64,000 nt of DNA from Methylococcus capsulatus (GCF_036864975.1 NZ_CP104311.1:2148001-2212000), one strand, 5' to 3'; counted from the stretch's first letter, positions 23,881 to 32,864 are shown. Numbers and translations: made by a program. The notes: generated from the letters alone by a model not told the origin.

Positions 23881-25073
23881 CATTTTGCGATGGTGATGCT
23901 AGGGGTTCCGAAGGTCGGCAGATCGATTACCGTCATCTGGTAGAGCTGGTACAGGAGGCGGAAGGCTTCCAGATTCCATTGGTGGCCGGCTTCAGGACGC
24001 AATGAGTAGTAGCGGCCGTCGAATTCCACGGTGAGTCCGGCATCTGACGGGAGTGACTCCGTCTCCATGATGCCAACGGTTGATACGGGGTTCTCCCGCA
24101 CGGGGGGGGTTCTGGGGTCCGGGGGAACGTCGTACTCCGGTTCTTCCGCAATGGATCTGCCGATGAAGTCGAGGATGCTATGAAAGCTGCGCAGCCGGAA
24201 TGTACCGTGGACCGGGAATTCTCCGCCGGGATAGTGTTCGCGGATGTCCACTGCGATTTCGTTGGGTGGGCTGTTTTCGGCCTCCTGGTTCAGGCGGATA
24301 CGCTCCTCCTCGGTTAGGTTGTCGGGATCGTAGTTCGTAATCATCAGGCGTCCGGCGACCTTTTTCGACAGGATGTAACGGTTCGCGGCCGGATCGAAGC
24401 GGATCTCATAATCTTTCTCCAGCGCCGTGAATCCTTCCGGTGTCATCGCCGAGGCCGGAAGCTTCCAAGACTGGGTGAAGAACAGCGGTTCCACGTACAG
24501 CCGGTTGCGGTCCTGGATAGAGGACAGATGCAGGACCAGGCGCCGGAAGAATGAATAACCTGACCGGTCGGATGGCTTGTTGGCGTAGGCGACTTCTTCG
24601 CCTTCGTGGAACGTCCTGAATTCCTGGGCCATGAGGCGCAGGGCCATGTCCACATCCATACCCTGGCGCAGCAACAAGGTCAGCTTGTTTTCCTGCAGCG
24701 GGGCCAGCATGCGCTTGGTGAAAGCTTCGCCCTCGACGGGGACGATGCTCACGGTCGGATTTTCGGCAATGGAGCCACCGAAAACCGGCATCATCAGCCC
24801 GCCCGAGTTACCTGTCAGGGCCGGTGTGGCGCCTGCATTGAACGTGAAGTTATAAGTCGCCGCGATGCTGGACAGGACGGTGAAATGAATCGGCTGATGG
24901 CGGGCGGCACGGGCGATGTTCAACAGGATCTGTTTGTCGACGATGTCGGTAGCGGCTTCGTTGTAGGCCAGGACGGCATGGTCGAGTGCCACTGGCGCTA
25001 GGCATCCGGAAAGGCTGGTGGCCGCCAGCCCCAGGAGCCCGCAACGCCGAAGGGAAGAAACGGATGTTTTCAT
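23880..25073 (-). CDS. Lipoprotein of unknown function
   Basis: Predicted outer- or inner-membrane lipoprotein of 397 residues. The signal peptide (MKTSVSSLRRCGLLGLAATSLSGC) ends in the lipobox LSGC, with the lipidated Cys at residue 24. The mature part begins with a conserved-looking IVDKQILLNIARAARHQPIHFTVLS, seen in a family of unknown proteobacterial lipoproteins. A region near residues 295-340 is Pro/Glu-rich. The ATG at 25073 is chosen because it gives the signal peptide; the frame stays open upstream. No function is proposed. It is convergent with phoX. Confidence 0.75.
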   Translation of the reverse strand: MKTSVSSLRRCGLLGLAATSLSGCLAPVALDHAVLAYNEAATDIVDKQILLNIARAARHQPIHFTVLSSIAATYNFTFNAGATPALTGNSGGLMMPVFGGSIAENPTVSIVPVEGEAFTKRMLAPLQENKLTLLLRQGMDVDMALRLMAQEFRTFHEGEEVAYANKPSDRSGYSFFRRLVLHLSSIQDRNRLYVEPLFFTQSWKLPASAMTPEGFTALEKDYEIRFDPAANRYILSKKVAGRLMITNYDPDNLTEEERIRLNQEAENSPPNEIAVDIREHYPGGEFPVHGTFRLRSFHSILDFIGRSIAEEPEYDVPPDPRTPPVRENPVSTVGIMETESLPSDAGLTVEFDGRYYSLRPEAGHQWNLEAFRLLYQLYQMTVIDLPTFGTPSITIAK

Positions 25074-25283
25074 TGCGTCGAAGAGTATTTTTTGCAAGGC
25101 CGTCGCACGGCGGCTCGTTTTCCTGTCGGCCCTGCCGGGCAAAGAAGCCGGCAAAGTATAGTCCAGACCGCACGACGGATCGCGCAGTTTCCCCGGCGGA
25201 AAGGTATTGGCCAATCTCGCAGCGGCGTCACGAAATCGTCACAGCCAACTGATAACTTAAGTAAATAATGCATTCGTGCGGAT

Positions 25284-26180
25284 ATGCCATCGATCCGCGT
25301 CTTTCCTACTTCAACAGCCGATATGCGTTCAGATAAATCAAAGCGCGTGCTCCCTTTCGCTCTGACTCCGGAGGACCGCCGGGCCTTGCAGAGGGCGTTC
25401 GATCACCTTGAATATCCCAGCTTCGCGGCGAGACTGTCCAGCATGGTCGGGACTCCCATCGAAATGGCCGTGAAGCTGCTGCCGCATTCGTGGTACGCGG
25501 CGCTGCATCGCGGCGTCGAAGCTGCCGTTGCCAGGGCACTCGACGCGGCGATCAGCAGCTTGAACGGCTCGGCCCGGCCGCTGGCCGATCGCCGTTACCG
25601 GATGCTGGGCGTGGTGTCCGGCGCAGTCGGCGGCTTCTTCGGCGGGCCGGCGCTGCTGCTGGAAATGCCGCTGACGACGGTCGTCATGCTTCGGGCGATC
25701 GCCGACATCGCGCGGCAGGAAGGAGAAGACGTGGAATCGCTCGAGGGCCAGCTCGCCTGTCTTGAGGTCTTCGCGATGGGGGGGCGTTCCAGCGACGATG
25801 ATGCGGCCGATACGGGCTATTACGGCCTCCGTCTTGCGCTGGAAGCGCCGCTATCCAGCGCGGCCCGGCATATCGCGCGCCGCGGCTTGGATCGCAGAAG
25901 CGCGCCGGCGCTGGTCAATCTGATCGGCCGTATTTCCGAACGTTTCGGCGTGGTGCTTTCGGAACGGGCCGCAGCTAAACTCATTCCCGTTGTCGGCGCC
26001 TTGGGGGGCGCATTTATCAACAACGTGTTCATTCAACACTTTCAGGATACCGCGCGCAGCCACTTTACTATTCGTCGATTAGAGCGAAAATACTCAAGAT
26101 CGCTCATCGAAGCTGAATACAAGAAGTTGAAACGCCGGCCCGGAAAAGCCTCCGTCCGGTATACTGCATTGGCTGCCTGA
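25284..26180 (+). CDS. EcsC-family protein
   Basis: The 298-residue product resembles the EcsC family (named after a Bacillus gene beside an ABC exporter; function unclear). Hallmarks are the glycine-rich hydrophobic patch GVVSGAVGGFFGGPALLLEMPLTTVVMLRAIADIA and the later LIPVVGALGGAFINNVFIQHF, which probably bury in or lie on the membrane. ATG at 25284 or 25323; neither has a clear ribosome site. A DUF5132-like gene follows after 10 bases, so the two form an operon with the HMA-like and CAX genes. Confidence 0.75.
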   Translation: MPSIRVFPTSTADMRSDKSKRVLPFALTPEDRRALQRAFDHLEYPSFAARLSSMVGTPIEMAVKLLPHSWYAALHRGVEAAVARALDAAISSLNGSARPLADRRYRMLGVVSGAVGGFFGGPALLLEMPLTTVVMLRAIADIARQEGEDVESLEGQLACLEVFAMGGRSSDDDAADTGYYGLRLALEAPLSSAARHIARRGLDRRSAPALVNLIGRISERFGVVLSERAAAKLIPVVGALGGAFINNVFIQHFQDTARSHFTIRRLERKYSRSLIEAEYKKLKRRPGKASVRYTALAA

Positions 26181-26190
26181 GGAATTTGCC

Positions 26191-26526
26191 ATGCCCCAGA
26201 TCAAAGAGTTTTTCGACCAATTGCCGCCCGTCAACGAGGTTCTGAACAACGACATCGTCAAGGGCGTCGCGATCGGTGCTGGCGTCGTGGCCCTGGCCGG
26301 TTTGGCGCTCCCCGCCGCAGCGCGGGCTGCGCGGCCCATGGCGCGATCGACCGTCAAAGCCGCCATTCTGTTTTCGGAAAAGAGCCGCGAAATCCTGGCT
26401 GAAGCCGCCGAGAACCTCGAAGACATCGTCGCGGAAGTCAAGGCCGAACTCGCGGCCGGTGCCGCTGCCGGGGCAGCGGCGGCCGAGGCCGCGGCGGAGG
26501 CCAAAGGGGCTGAGGCGGCCGATTGA
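26191..26526 (+). CDS. DUF5132-like small membrane protein
   Basis: A 111-residue protein with one hydrophobic segment (residues 23-45, VKGVAIGAGVVALAGLALPAA), then an amphipathic helix (SREILAEAAENLEDIVAEVKAEL) and an Ala-rich tail. The layout and the start (FFDQLPPVNEVLNND) resemble DUF5132 proteins, often found beside metal-transport genes. A GAGG ribosome site precedes the ATG. Its stop overlaps the next gene's start, so translation is coupled. Function unknown. Confidence 0.65.
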   Translation: MPQIKEFFDQLPPVNEVLNNDIVKGVAIGAGVVALAGLALPAAARAARPMARSTVKAAILFSEKSREILAEAAENLEDIVAEVKAELAAGAAAGAAAAEAAAEAKGAEAAD

Positions 26527-26996
26527 TGCTGAGGGCGGAGGTCGTTCATTGCCTGCCTGGCAGGCTGCGCTTGCGCATCCCCGAAAAACGCGGTGACGAG
26601 GCAGTGTTGCGGCAATTGGCGAGCGGTTTGGCCACGCACCCGCAAGTCGTATCGGTGGAAGTCCGTTCCGCTACCGGCGGTCTGCTGGTGGTCCATACTC
26701 TGGGCGAGGCCTGGCAGGCGATCGCCCGCCATGCCGTCGATCGCAACTTGTTCGCCGTCACCGCGCCGGCGGCATCGGTTGCTCCTCCCACCATCGCGGA
26801 AGCGACCGTGGCGGGCTTCAAGGTCATCAACCGGCGGATTCGCCGGGCGACCGGGGGGGTGATCGATTTCCAATCCGCGATGTTTCTGACGTTTGTCGGA
26901 TTTGCGGTTCATCAGGCCAGACAAGGTCATATGCTGGGTCCGGTGTCGACCTTGCTGGTCAATGCCTACGGTTTTCTGAAAGAGAAAGGCCACTGA
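26526..26996 (+). CDS. Heavy-metal-associated (HMA_2-like) domain protein
   Basis: A 156-residue protein. Residues 1-70 have the ferredoxin-like HMA layout (AEVVHCLPGRLRLRIPE, strand-helix pattern, VVSVEVRSATGGLLVVH) but lack the CxxC metal pair, as is typical for the HMA_2 variant. The C-terminal half (DFQSAMFLTFVGFAVHQARQGH, then VSTLLVNAYGFLKEK) contains one or two membrane helices. The ATG at 26526 shares bases with the preceding TGA. Such proteins are usually close to a P-type ATPase; none is here, and a calcium/proton antiporter follows instead. Confidence 0.65.
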   Translation: MLRAEVVHCLPGRLRLRIPEKRGDEAVLRQLASGLATHPQVVSVEVRSATGGLLVVHTLGEAWQAIARHAVDRNLFAVTAPAASVAPPTIAEATVAGFKVINRRIRRATGGVIDFQSAMFLTFVGFAVHQARQGHMLGPVSTLLVNAYGFLKEKGH

Positions 26997-27056
26997 TCGC
27001 TCCGGCCCGGGCCTCGCTGCCAAGCTTTCGCCAGATAGGGACATGTCGTTCATTTC

Positions 27057-28142
27057 ATGAAGTTTCTTCTGGTTTTCGTCCCTCTGGCCGTCATTTTCGA
27101 GCATTGGACCTCGGTGCCGGCGGGGTTCCGGTTCGCTACCGCCGCTCTTGCCATCATTCCGTTGGCCGCAGCGATGGTCGATGCCACCGAACGGATATCC
27201 CATCGCACGGGGCCGACGGTCGGCGGTTTGCTCAACGCCACTTTCGGCAATGCTCCGGAGTTGATCATTTCGCTGATGGCTTTGCGCGCAGGATTGATCG
27301 AAGTCGTCAAGGCTTCGATCGTGGGCGTCATCCTCGGCAATCTCTTGTTCGTGCTCGGGCTGGCATTTCTGCTGGGAGGCTTGCGGTTCCATGTCCAGAA
27401 GTTCAATCGGCATGGTGCCCGGATCCAGCGGGCGGTGTTGATGGTCGCGGCCATCAGCATCGTGGTGCCCAGCGTATTTGACAATTTCATACCCCCGGAG
27501 ATGATCGACCGGGAGGACGGGCTCAATGTCTGCGTCGCGCTGGTGTTGCTGGCGACCTATGCTTTACTTTTGGTCTTCATGTTGAAGACTCACCCCGACT
27601 ATTTCGCGTCGGAAGAAGCCGCCTCGGATGCCGCTGTCGAGGCGGGCCGCCCGGACGTCAGGTTGGCCGTGGCGCATCTGGCAATCTCCTCGGCCGTACT
27701 CGCGATGATGAGCGAAATACTGGTCGGCTCGATCGAGGAAACAGCGGCCAGTCTCGGTATGTCGAAGGCGTTCATCGGCGTGATCATTCTCGCTTTGATC
27801 GGTGGCGCTCCGGAAAGTGTGGCGGCGGTAGCGGTGGCGCGCAGGAACAAGCTGGATCTCACCATGGGCATCGCCGTCGGCAGCAGTGTGCAGATCGCGC
27901 TGTTCGTGGCCCCGGTGCTCGTGCTGGCGAGTTACTTCATGGCGCCCCAGCCGTTGAACCTGATGGTGGGTAATGCCGGTATCATGATCATCATGCTCCC
28001 CGTTCTGTTACTATCCATGCTGGTGGGGGACGGCAGGTCGAACTGGTTCAAGGGCGTGCAGCTGCTGAGCGTGTACCTGCTCATCGCGCTTTTTTGTTAT
28101 TTCCTCCCCGATACCTCGGGGACGTCTTTTTCCAGCCCTTGA
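27057..28142 (+). CDS. Calcium/proton antiporter, CAX family
   Basis: Inner-membrane cation/proton exchanger of 361 residues with about 11 helices. The two inverted repeats carry the alpha motifs: GNAPELIISLMALRAGLIEVVKAS (repeat 1) and GGAPESVAAVAVARRNKLDLTMGIAVGSSVQIALF (repeat 2). The essential glutamates are present in both. Repeat 2 has GGAPES where most CAX proteins have GNAAEH, so ion selectivity may differ. Start ATG at 27057, 60 bases after the HMA-like gene; probably the last gene of the operon starting at 25284. A strong terminator follows. Confidence 0.87.
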   Translation: MKFLLVFVPLAVIFEHWTSVPAGFRFATAALAIIPLAAAMVDATERISHRTGPTVGGLLNATFGNAPELIISLMALRAGLIEVVKASIVGVILGNLLFVLGLAFLLGGLRFHVQKFNRHGARIQRAVLMVAAISIVVPSVFDNFIPPEMIDREDGLNVCVALVLLATYALLLVFMLKTHPDYFASEEAASDAAVEAGRPDVRLAVAHLAISSAVLAMMSEILVGSIEETAASLGMSKAFIGVIILALIGGAPESVAAVAVARRNKLDLTMGIAVGSSVQIALFVAPVLVLASYFMAPQPLNLMVGNAGIMIIMLPVLLLSMLVGDGRSNWFKGVQLLSVYLLIALFCYFLPDTSGTSFSSP

Positions 28143-28154
28143 CGCGCTAGACAA

Positions 28155-28185
28155 AAAAGAAGCGGTCTGGAAGACCGCTTCTTTT
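28155..28185. terminator. Bidirectional intrinsic terminator
   Basis: A 14-bp perfect stem (28155-28168 with 28172-28185), loop GGA, with A-run and T-run built into the stem. It lies between the convergent CAX and PhoX-like genes. Confidence 0.9.
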
Positions 28186-28207
28186 CAGTGACGGGGAGAC
28201 GCTCCCC

Positions 28208-29500
28208 TCAATGGCTATGCTGTCCGGTGATCGCCATGGTCTTGTCGTTGCCGGTGGCCGAGTCGTGGACGTTGACGTACAAGGTGCCGGCATCGGCGCC
28301 GAAATAGATGCCCGTACCCACCGCTTCGGCATCCTTCAGGGAGGCGAAAAGCTTCACGCCGCTGCTCAGGCCGTCGGCTTCCGTATGGGTATCAGCCACC
28401 CAGATGTCGCTCGGCTGAGTGTCCTCCGTGATCCAAAGTTTCCCATCGGGTCCCTCAGCGAGAGTTTCCGGGCGAAAGAAACCGGTGATTCCGGTCGCCG
28501 CATTTTGGGCAGGAACGTTCTTACCGACCTCGACGAAATAGGTGGCCTTGGGCTTGTTGCCCAGCGTGACGGATAGGATTACGCCGGGACCGTCGACGCC
28601 GTCGATCCGGGGTTCGCACTTCACCGCCACGTACAATTTCTGGCCGATCAGTTCGATGTCCTCCGGATTGCAGTAGGGTGTCGCATTGGCGGCGCGCGCC
28701 GCCTCGTGCGCATCGATCCGGGCCTGGTTCATGTTGAGCGGAACCCATTTCGCGCTGCCGGTCTGGCCACCGTTCTTGACGCGCAGCGCATAGAGTTTGC
28801 CTTTGCTCAGGTTGCCGCGCTTTTTCGGCACGAACTTATAGATGTAACTGTCCCGGTTCGAGCTGGACAGATAGACATTGCCTTTGTGGTCGAACTCGAC
28901 CGCTTCGTGGCGGACAGCTCCCAGCGCGGGTAGGGCCGTTACCGACTGGGCCACGGTGGGGTCGTCCTTGTTCAGCTTCAGCTCGTAAACGAGACCCCGT
29001 TTGGCATCGGGATAATCCGGATCGGGATATTGCGGCTCGTCGGTTTCCTCGGCGAACAGCAGGGAACCCCAGGGCGTCCAGGCCAATCCGTCCAGCACCT
29101 CCCAGTCGGCGCGGGTCGCCAGCAGCCGGGTGGCACCGGTTTCCATGTCGACCACCGAAAGCGCACCGCCGGTTCTCCCGTCCCGATGGGCGTCCTTGCC
29201 TGGATAGGTTTCATGGGTGCGGTACAGGTAGCGGCCTGCCAGCGGGCCGGTTTCGTTCGTGACGATAAAGGCCGGGCGATCGTTGAGCTGGTAGATGTTC
29301 AGATCGGTTTCGTCCGAGACGATCCGCTGGGTATAACCGTCCGGAATGAGCCAGGGTACGGCATCGAGGATCGTTTTGTCGGTCGTGGCTTCTGCGTAGG
29401 CCGACGCGGGAATCGGATCGAAGTCCATGGCTTCGGCTCCCGCTGCGCCGAGGTAGCCGCATAATGCGGAAGCCGCGGCGGTGGTGAGCATGTGTCGCAT
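28208..29500 (-). CDS. PhoX-like (DUF839) secreted protein
   Basis: Exported beta-propeller protein of 430 residues related to PhoX phosphatases. The signal peptide is MRHMLTTAAASALCGYLGAAGAEA, again without a twin-arginine motif. Family segments include WTPWGSLLFAEETDEPQYP, RHEAVEFDHKGNVYLSSSNRDSYIYKF, NPEDIEL and RPETLAEGPDGKLWITEDTQ; the glutamates in these line up with metal ligands of PhoX. It is shorter than phoX at 21956 and shares little direct sequence with it, so this is a second, distinct member. No Pho box was seen upstream. Enzymatic activity is inferred from family only. Confidence 0.75.
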   Translation of the reverse strand: MRHMLTTAAASALCGYLGAAGAEAMDFDPIPASAYAEATTDKTILDAVPWLIPDGYTQRIVSDETDLNIYQLNDRPAFIVTNETGPLAGRYLYRTHETYPGKDAHRDGRTGGALSVVDMETGATRLLATRADWEVLDGLAWTPWGSLLFAEETDEPQYPDPDYPDAKRGLVYELKLNKDDPTVAQSVTALPALGAVRHEAVEFDHKGNVYLSSSNRDSYIYKFVPKKRGNLSKGKLYALRVKNGGQTGSAKWVPLNMNQARIDAHEAARAANATPYCNPEDIELIGQKLYVAVKCEPRIDGVDGPGVILSVTLGNKPKATYFVEVGKNVPAQNAATGITGFFRPETLAEGPDGKLWITEDTQPSDIWVADTHTEADGLSSGVKLFASLKDAEAVGTGIYFGADAGTLYVNVHDSATGNDKTMAITGQHSH

Positions 29501-29704
29501 TGAAAGTCTCCGCTGTTGTTTTGCTGGCAGCCTCCCAGTGTTCTCGAAATAAAAAAAGGCGCTACGGGAATAAGGATGGCTGATACAAAAAAATTAGAGT
29601 GGGGATACCGGCAAACGTTCCGGGGCTGTGAGGCTGGCCGGGTTGTGCCCCCGAACCGCTCCGGGTGCCTGCCGAACTGGCCGCTGTCTTTAGAGGAGTT
29701 GACA

Positions 29705-29778
29705 TGGAGCGGGTGATGGGAATCGAACCCACGCTGTCTGCTTGGGAAGCAGAAGTTCTACCATTGAACTACACCCGC
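29705..29778 (-). tRNA. tRNA-Gly (anticodon CCC)
   Basis: Full cloverleaf on the minus strand: 7-bp acceptor GCGGGTG/CACCCGC, D-arm GTTC/GAAC, anticodon stem TCTGC/GCAGA with loop TTCCCAA (anticodon CCC), T-arm GTGGG/CCCAT with TTCGATT loop, discriminator T and encoded CCA (29705-29707). It reads GGG codons. Confidence 0.96.
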
Positions 29779-29834
29779 CTCTTTGTGTGATAAAACAGTA
29801 GCATCGTCGGACATTCTTAGCAATCACGTGGCGT

Positions 29835-31046
29835 TCATGGCGGAGGGGGCGACAGCGTCCGGCGTAAAAAATCGAGGGCCAGCTCTGCACTCAGGGCGCG
29901 CTGATAGGCAGGGGTTCCATCCAGGTGGCGTCGCATCGTCGCGGTTGCTCCCGCTGTGGCAACCGCGATGACGAGTTCCGCCGGATCCCGGGCCGACGTC
30001 ATGCAGGCGAGGGCGTGGGACGTACCCTGTCGCCGCCGCAGGTAGTCAGCGATCGCTGCCGCATCCTGCGGATCTTCGGATGGGCCCTTGTCGGGCGACG
30101 GTTCGAGGTGCTCCACAACGATCCGACCATCGGGGACGACCACTCCGTAAATCCACCAGGAAAACGCGCCGCACAATTGTGCCAGATGACCCCGGCTTAC
30201 GGTTTCCAGGGTCGCTAGGCTGGCCTCCGTCAGGCGCATCAGGCGGTCGACACCTTCGACCAAACTGCCGCCTCGTCGTTCCGGCGTGTCGATGCTGAAG
30301 ACATCGGGGCCAATGGCGCCCTGTATTTCCTCAATCAGGAAATCGCGGTCCTGGAGCGGGAAGGACGCCGGAAACAGCAGCTTGACATGGTTTTCCGGAG
30401 GTACGGTGCGAAAGCCCAGTTTGGTTCCTGGCGGCAAGGCGATGCGGTCGAGCCGCTGCTGCAGAGTGGATTCGCTGACGCCGAGCACCCGCAGGGTCAC
30501 CCTTTGTGCCGGGCGGGCGGGGAAATTCGGTTGGATGTCTGTCTTCACGATACGTTCGAACATGAATTCCATTTCATGGGGAACGCCGGGCAGAAAGAAA
30601 AACCGACAGCCGCCATGGTCCACTGCAAAACCGGGCGCAGTGCCATGAAGGTTGTCCAGCCGCCGTGAGCCTTCCGGCAGGAGGGCCTGTTTGCGGTTCG
30701 TCTCGGCCATCGGATAGGTCCGCCCGGCGAACCAAGCCCGGATCTGCCGCAGGGCTTCCGGGTCTTCCTTCAGGGGGCGGGCGAAGGCTTGGGCCGCCGC
30801 CTCCGCCGTCAGGTCGTCGCAGGTGGGACCCAGGCCGCCGGTGCAGATGCAAAGCTCGGCGCGTGCTGCGATTTCCTGGAGAACCTTGACCAGGGCATCG
30901 AGTTCGTCCCCCACGGCGGTGTGCCGCGTGACCGGGAATCCCAGCCCGGTCAGCCGCTCCGACAGCCAGGCGGCATTGGTGTCGGCGATCTGGCCCGTTA
31001 CCAGCTCATCGCCCTGGGAAAGGATTTCGGTCCGGGGCGACGTCAT
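29835..31046 (-). CDS. cinA: CinA-family protein with degenerate amidase domain
   Basis: A 403-residue protein of the CinA family (nucleotide-pool repair, NMN deamidation; competence/damage-inducible in some bacteria). The N-terminal MoaB/MogA-like domain is intact: ILSQGDELVTGQIADTNAAWLSERL and CTGGLGPTCDDLTAEA. The C-terminal domain, which in active enzymes carries ESCTGG with the catalytic Ser, reads LETVSRGHLAQL and is shortened and diverged, so the amidase is probably inactive. The ATG at 31046 overlaps the stop of the upstream carrier gene as ATGA; a much longer open frame upstream is a shadow. Confidence 0.85.
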   Translation of the reverse strand: MTSPRTEILSQGDELVTGQIADTNAAWLSERLTGLGFPVTRHTAVGDELDALVKVLQEIAARAELCICTGGLGPTCDDLTAEAAAQAFARPLKEDPEALRQIRAWFAGRTYPMAETNRKQALLPEGSRRLDNLHGTAPGFAVDHGGCRFFFLPGVPHEMEFMFERIVKTDIQPNFPARPAQRVTLRVLGVSESTLQQRLDRIALPPGTKLGFRTVPPENHVKLLFPASFPLQDRDFLIEEIQGAIGPDVFSIDTPERRGGSLVEGVDRLMRLTEASLATLETVSRGHLAQLCGAFSWWIYGVVVPDGRIVVEHLEPSPDKGPSEDPQDAAAIADYLRRRQGTSHALACMTSARDPAELVIAVATAGATATMRRHLDGTPAYQRALSAELALDFLRRTLSPPPP

Positions 31047-31984
31047 GTCGGCTCCCCGGCGATGGTTCCGAGCACCAGGTGCCAAGCGGGCAGCGAGGCA
31101 AGGGCAAGCACGGTGGTCGTCGTCGCGAGCATCGCGTACAGCCCCGTATCCAGACGGTAACGGTCGCAGTAGACAATCCCCAGCAGCATGCTGGGCATAC
31201 CCGCTTCGAGCACCAGCGCGGCGCGGGTGTCTCCGGAAATTTCGAGGCCATGGGTCAGACTCAGACCAAACAAGGGCAAGGCGATCAGCTTCAGTCCCGA
31301 TGCCAGTGCCACCAGCCGAGTGTTTTCCTTGCGCCACGCGTTCCACCGAAGACCCAGCCCCAAGGCCAGCAGCATCAGAGGTGCGACGGACGAGGCTGCG
31401 GTTTCCAGGGGAGTTTCGAGCACGGCCGGCCGGGGAATACCGTGCCCGCCGAGCAGGAGAGCCGCGAACGCCGCCCAAAGCGGGGGATTGACTATCAGTG
31501 CGCGGAGCGCCGCGGAAAGATTCGCTGGCGCTCCTCCGTAGCGGGAGGCGATGTACACGCCCAGCGTGAAGACCAGGGGGGCCGTGGAGAACAGATCGAT
31601 CTGGATGACGATGGGGCGTGCCAGCTCCGGGCCGAAGAGCCGTTCCAGCACTGGCAGCCCCAGAAAAGTGACGTTGGAGAAGGCAATGCCGAGCATGGCT
31701 GCCCCCAGTTGCCGCCGGTCCAGGTGCAAGGCCCGGTCGAGGCACAGCGTCGCGGCGAGGCCGAACAGGACGATCGCCACTCCGAACAGCGATATCTTCC
31801 AGCCCTGAGGATGTGCGCCGCCGCCCCACAGCGCGGACAAGACGAGCGCGGGAAGCAAGGCATTGAATACGAGACCGGTGATAGTTCGGCGCAGGCGCTC
31901 GGGGTCGATGCCGAAAGGTCGAAGCCGGCGCAGGACTACCCCACTCAGAATCAGGACGCTCATTTGCGCCAGTACGCCCGTCAT
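31043..31984 (-). CDS. Auxin efflux carrier (AEC) family transporter
   Basis: Inner-membrane protein of 313 residues with about ten helices in two five-helix halves. Family features: the N-terminal GVVLRRLRPFGIDPERLRRTITGLVFNALLPALVLSAL, the central NPPLWAAFAALLLGG and the C-terminal LEAGMPSMLLGIVYCDRYRLDTGLYA. AEC members export small organic anions; the substrate here is unknown. It is the first gene of a two-gene unit with cinA (4-base ATGA overlap). It is divergent from pyrF. Confidence 0.83.
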   Translation of the reverse strand: MTGVLAQMSVLILSGVVLRRLRPFGIDPERLRRTITGLVFNALLPALVLSALWGGGAHPQGWKISLFGVAIVLFGLAATLCLDRALHLDRRQLGAAMLGIAFSNVTFLGLPVLERLFGPELARPIVIQIDLFSTAPLVFTLGVYIASRYGGAPANLSAALRALIVNPPLWAAFAALLLGGHGIPRPAVLETPLETAASSVAPLMLLALGLGLRWNAWRKENTRLVALASGLKLIALPLFGLSLTHGLEISGDTRAALVLEAGMPSMLLGIVYCDRYRLDTGLYAMLATTTTVLALASLPAWHLVLGTIAGEPT

Positions 31985-32091
31985 GAGATGCCGTCCGAAA
32001 ACCGAAAAGTCGTCATTCTATCGATATTTGCCCTGATCGAGGGCGCTAGGTCCTAGGCAAAGCGGGCCGTTGGCTCCATAATTCCCCGCGA

Positions 32092-32116
32092 CGGCGCGAA
32101 AAGCGCCGTTTTTCTT
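32092..32116 (+). terminator. Terminator-like hairpin in the pyrF leader
   Basis: CGGCGC (32092-32097), loop GAAAA, GCGCCG (32103-32108), then TTTTTCTT. It points along the plus strand, but the upstream gene is on the minus strand, so the only plus-strand transcript it can act on is that of pyrF. This makes a transcription attenuator plausible. A short palindrome CTAGGTCCTAG lies just upstream at 32046-32056. Confidence 0.75.
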
Positions 32117-32135
32117 GACTGCCTCAACGAAAGAC

Positions 32136-32864
32136 ATGCCGAATTTCCTTTCGAACAAGCCCATTCCCATGGCCGATCGCCTGATCATGGCGCTGGATCT
32201 GCCTGACATTTCCGAAGCCAAGACCTTGGTGGAACGCCTCGGCGATGCCGTGAGCTTCTACAAGGTGGGGCTGGAGCTGTTCATGTCCGGCGACTGTTTC
32301 GGTTTGATCGACTGGCTCAAGGCCCGAGACAAAAAAGTGTTCGTCGACCTCAAGTTCTTCGACGTGCCGGAGACCGTCGGACGCGCAGTGAAGGCGCTGA
32401 GCCGGCGCGGGGTCGATTTTGCTACCGTGCACGGCAACGACGCGATCATGGAGGCGGCGGCCCGCAACAAGGGCGAACTTGGCATCCTGGCGGTGACGGT
32501 CCTGACCAGCCTGGATCAGGGGGATCTGCGCGATCTCGGATTCCAGTGCGATGTTCAGGAACTGGTCCTGTCCCGCGCCCGGCGCGCCCTGGCGCTGGGT
32601 TGTGACGGCGTGGTGTCGTCCGGCCTCGAAGTCGCGCTGTTGCGGGGCGAGCTCGACCCCAAGCTGATGGTCGTATCGCCCGGTATCCGGCCGGTCGAGA
32701 ACCGTCCTGAGGACGACCAGAAGCGTGTCGTGACGGTCGATCAGGCCTTCCGCAACGGTGCCGATTACATCGTGGTGGGGCGGCCGATCCGCGATGCGCC
32801 CGATCCCCGCGAGGCGGCCCAGCGAGTACAGGCGCAGATCCGCGAAGTGTTCGCGGCAGGCTGA
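32136..32864 (+). CDS. pyrF: Orotidine 5'-phosphate decarboxylase
   Basis: Last step of UMP synthesis: decarboxylation of OMP. The 242-residue protein is type 1: LIMALDLPD, SFYKVGLELF, the catalytic DLKFFDVPETV (Lys and Asp pair), DFATVHG, LAVTVLTS and VVSPGIRP, then GADYIVVGRPI (phosphate gripper). Possible starts are TTG 32115, ATG 32136 and ATG 32169; 32136 is used because TTG lies in the T-run of the terminator and homologous sequence starts near residue 12. A terminator-like element directly upstream suggests regulation by attenuation. Confidence 0.94.
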   Translation: MPNFLSNKPIPMADRLIMALDLPDISEAKTLVERLGDAVSFYKVGLELFMSGDCFGLIDWLKARDKKVFVDLKFFDVPETVGRAVKALSRRGVDFATVHGNDAIMEAAARNKGELGILAVTVLTSLDQGDLRDLGFQCDVQELVLSRARRALALGCDGVVSSGLEVALLRGELDPKLMVVSPGIRPVENRPEDDQKRVVTVDQAFRNGADYIVVGRPIRDAPDPREAAQRVQAQIREVFAAG

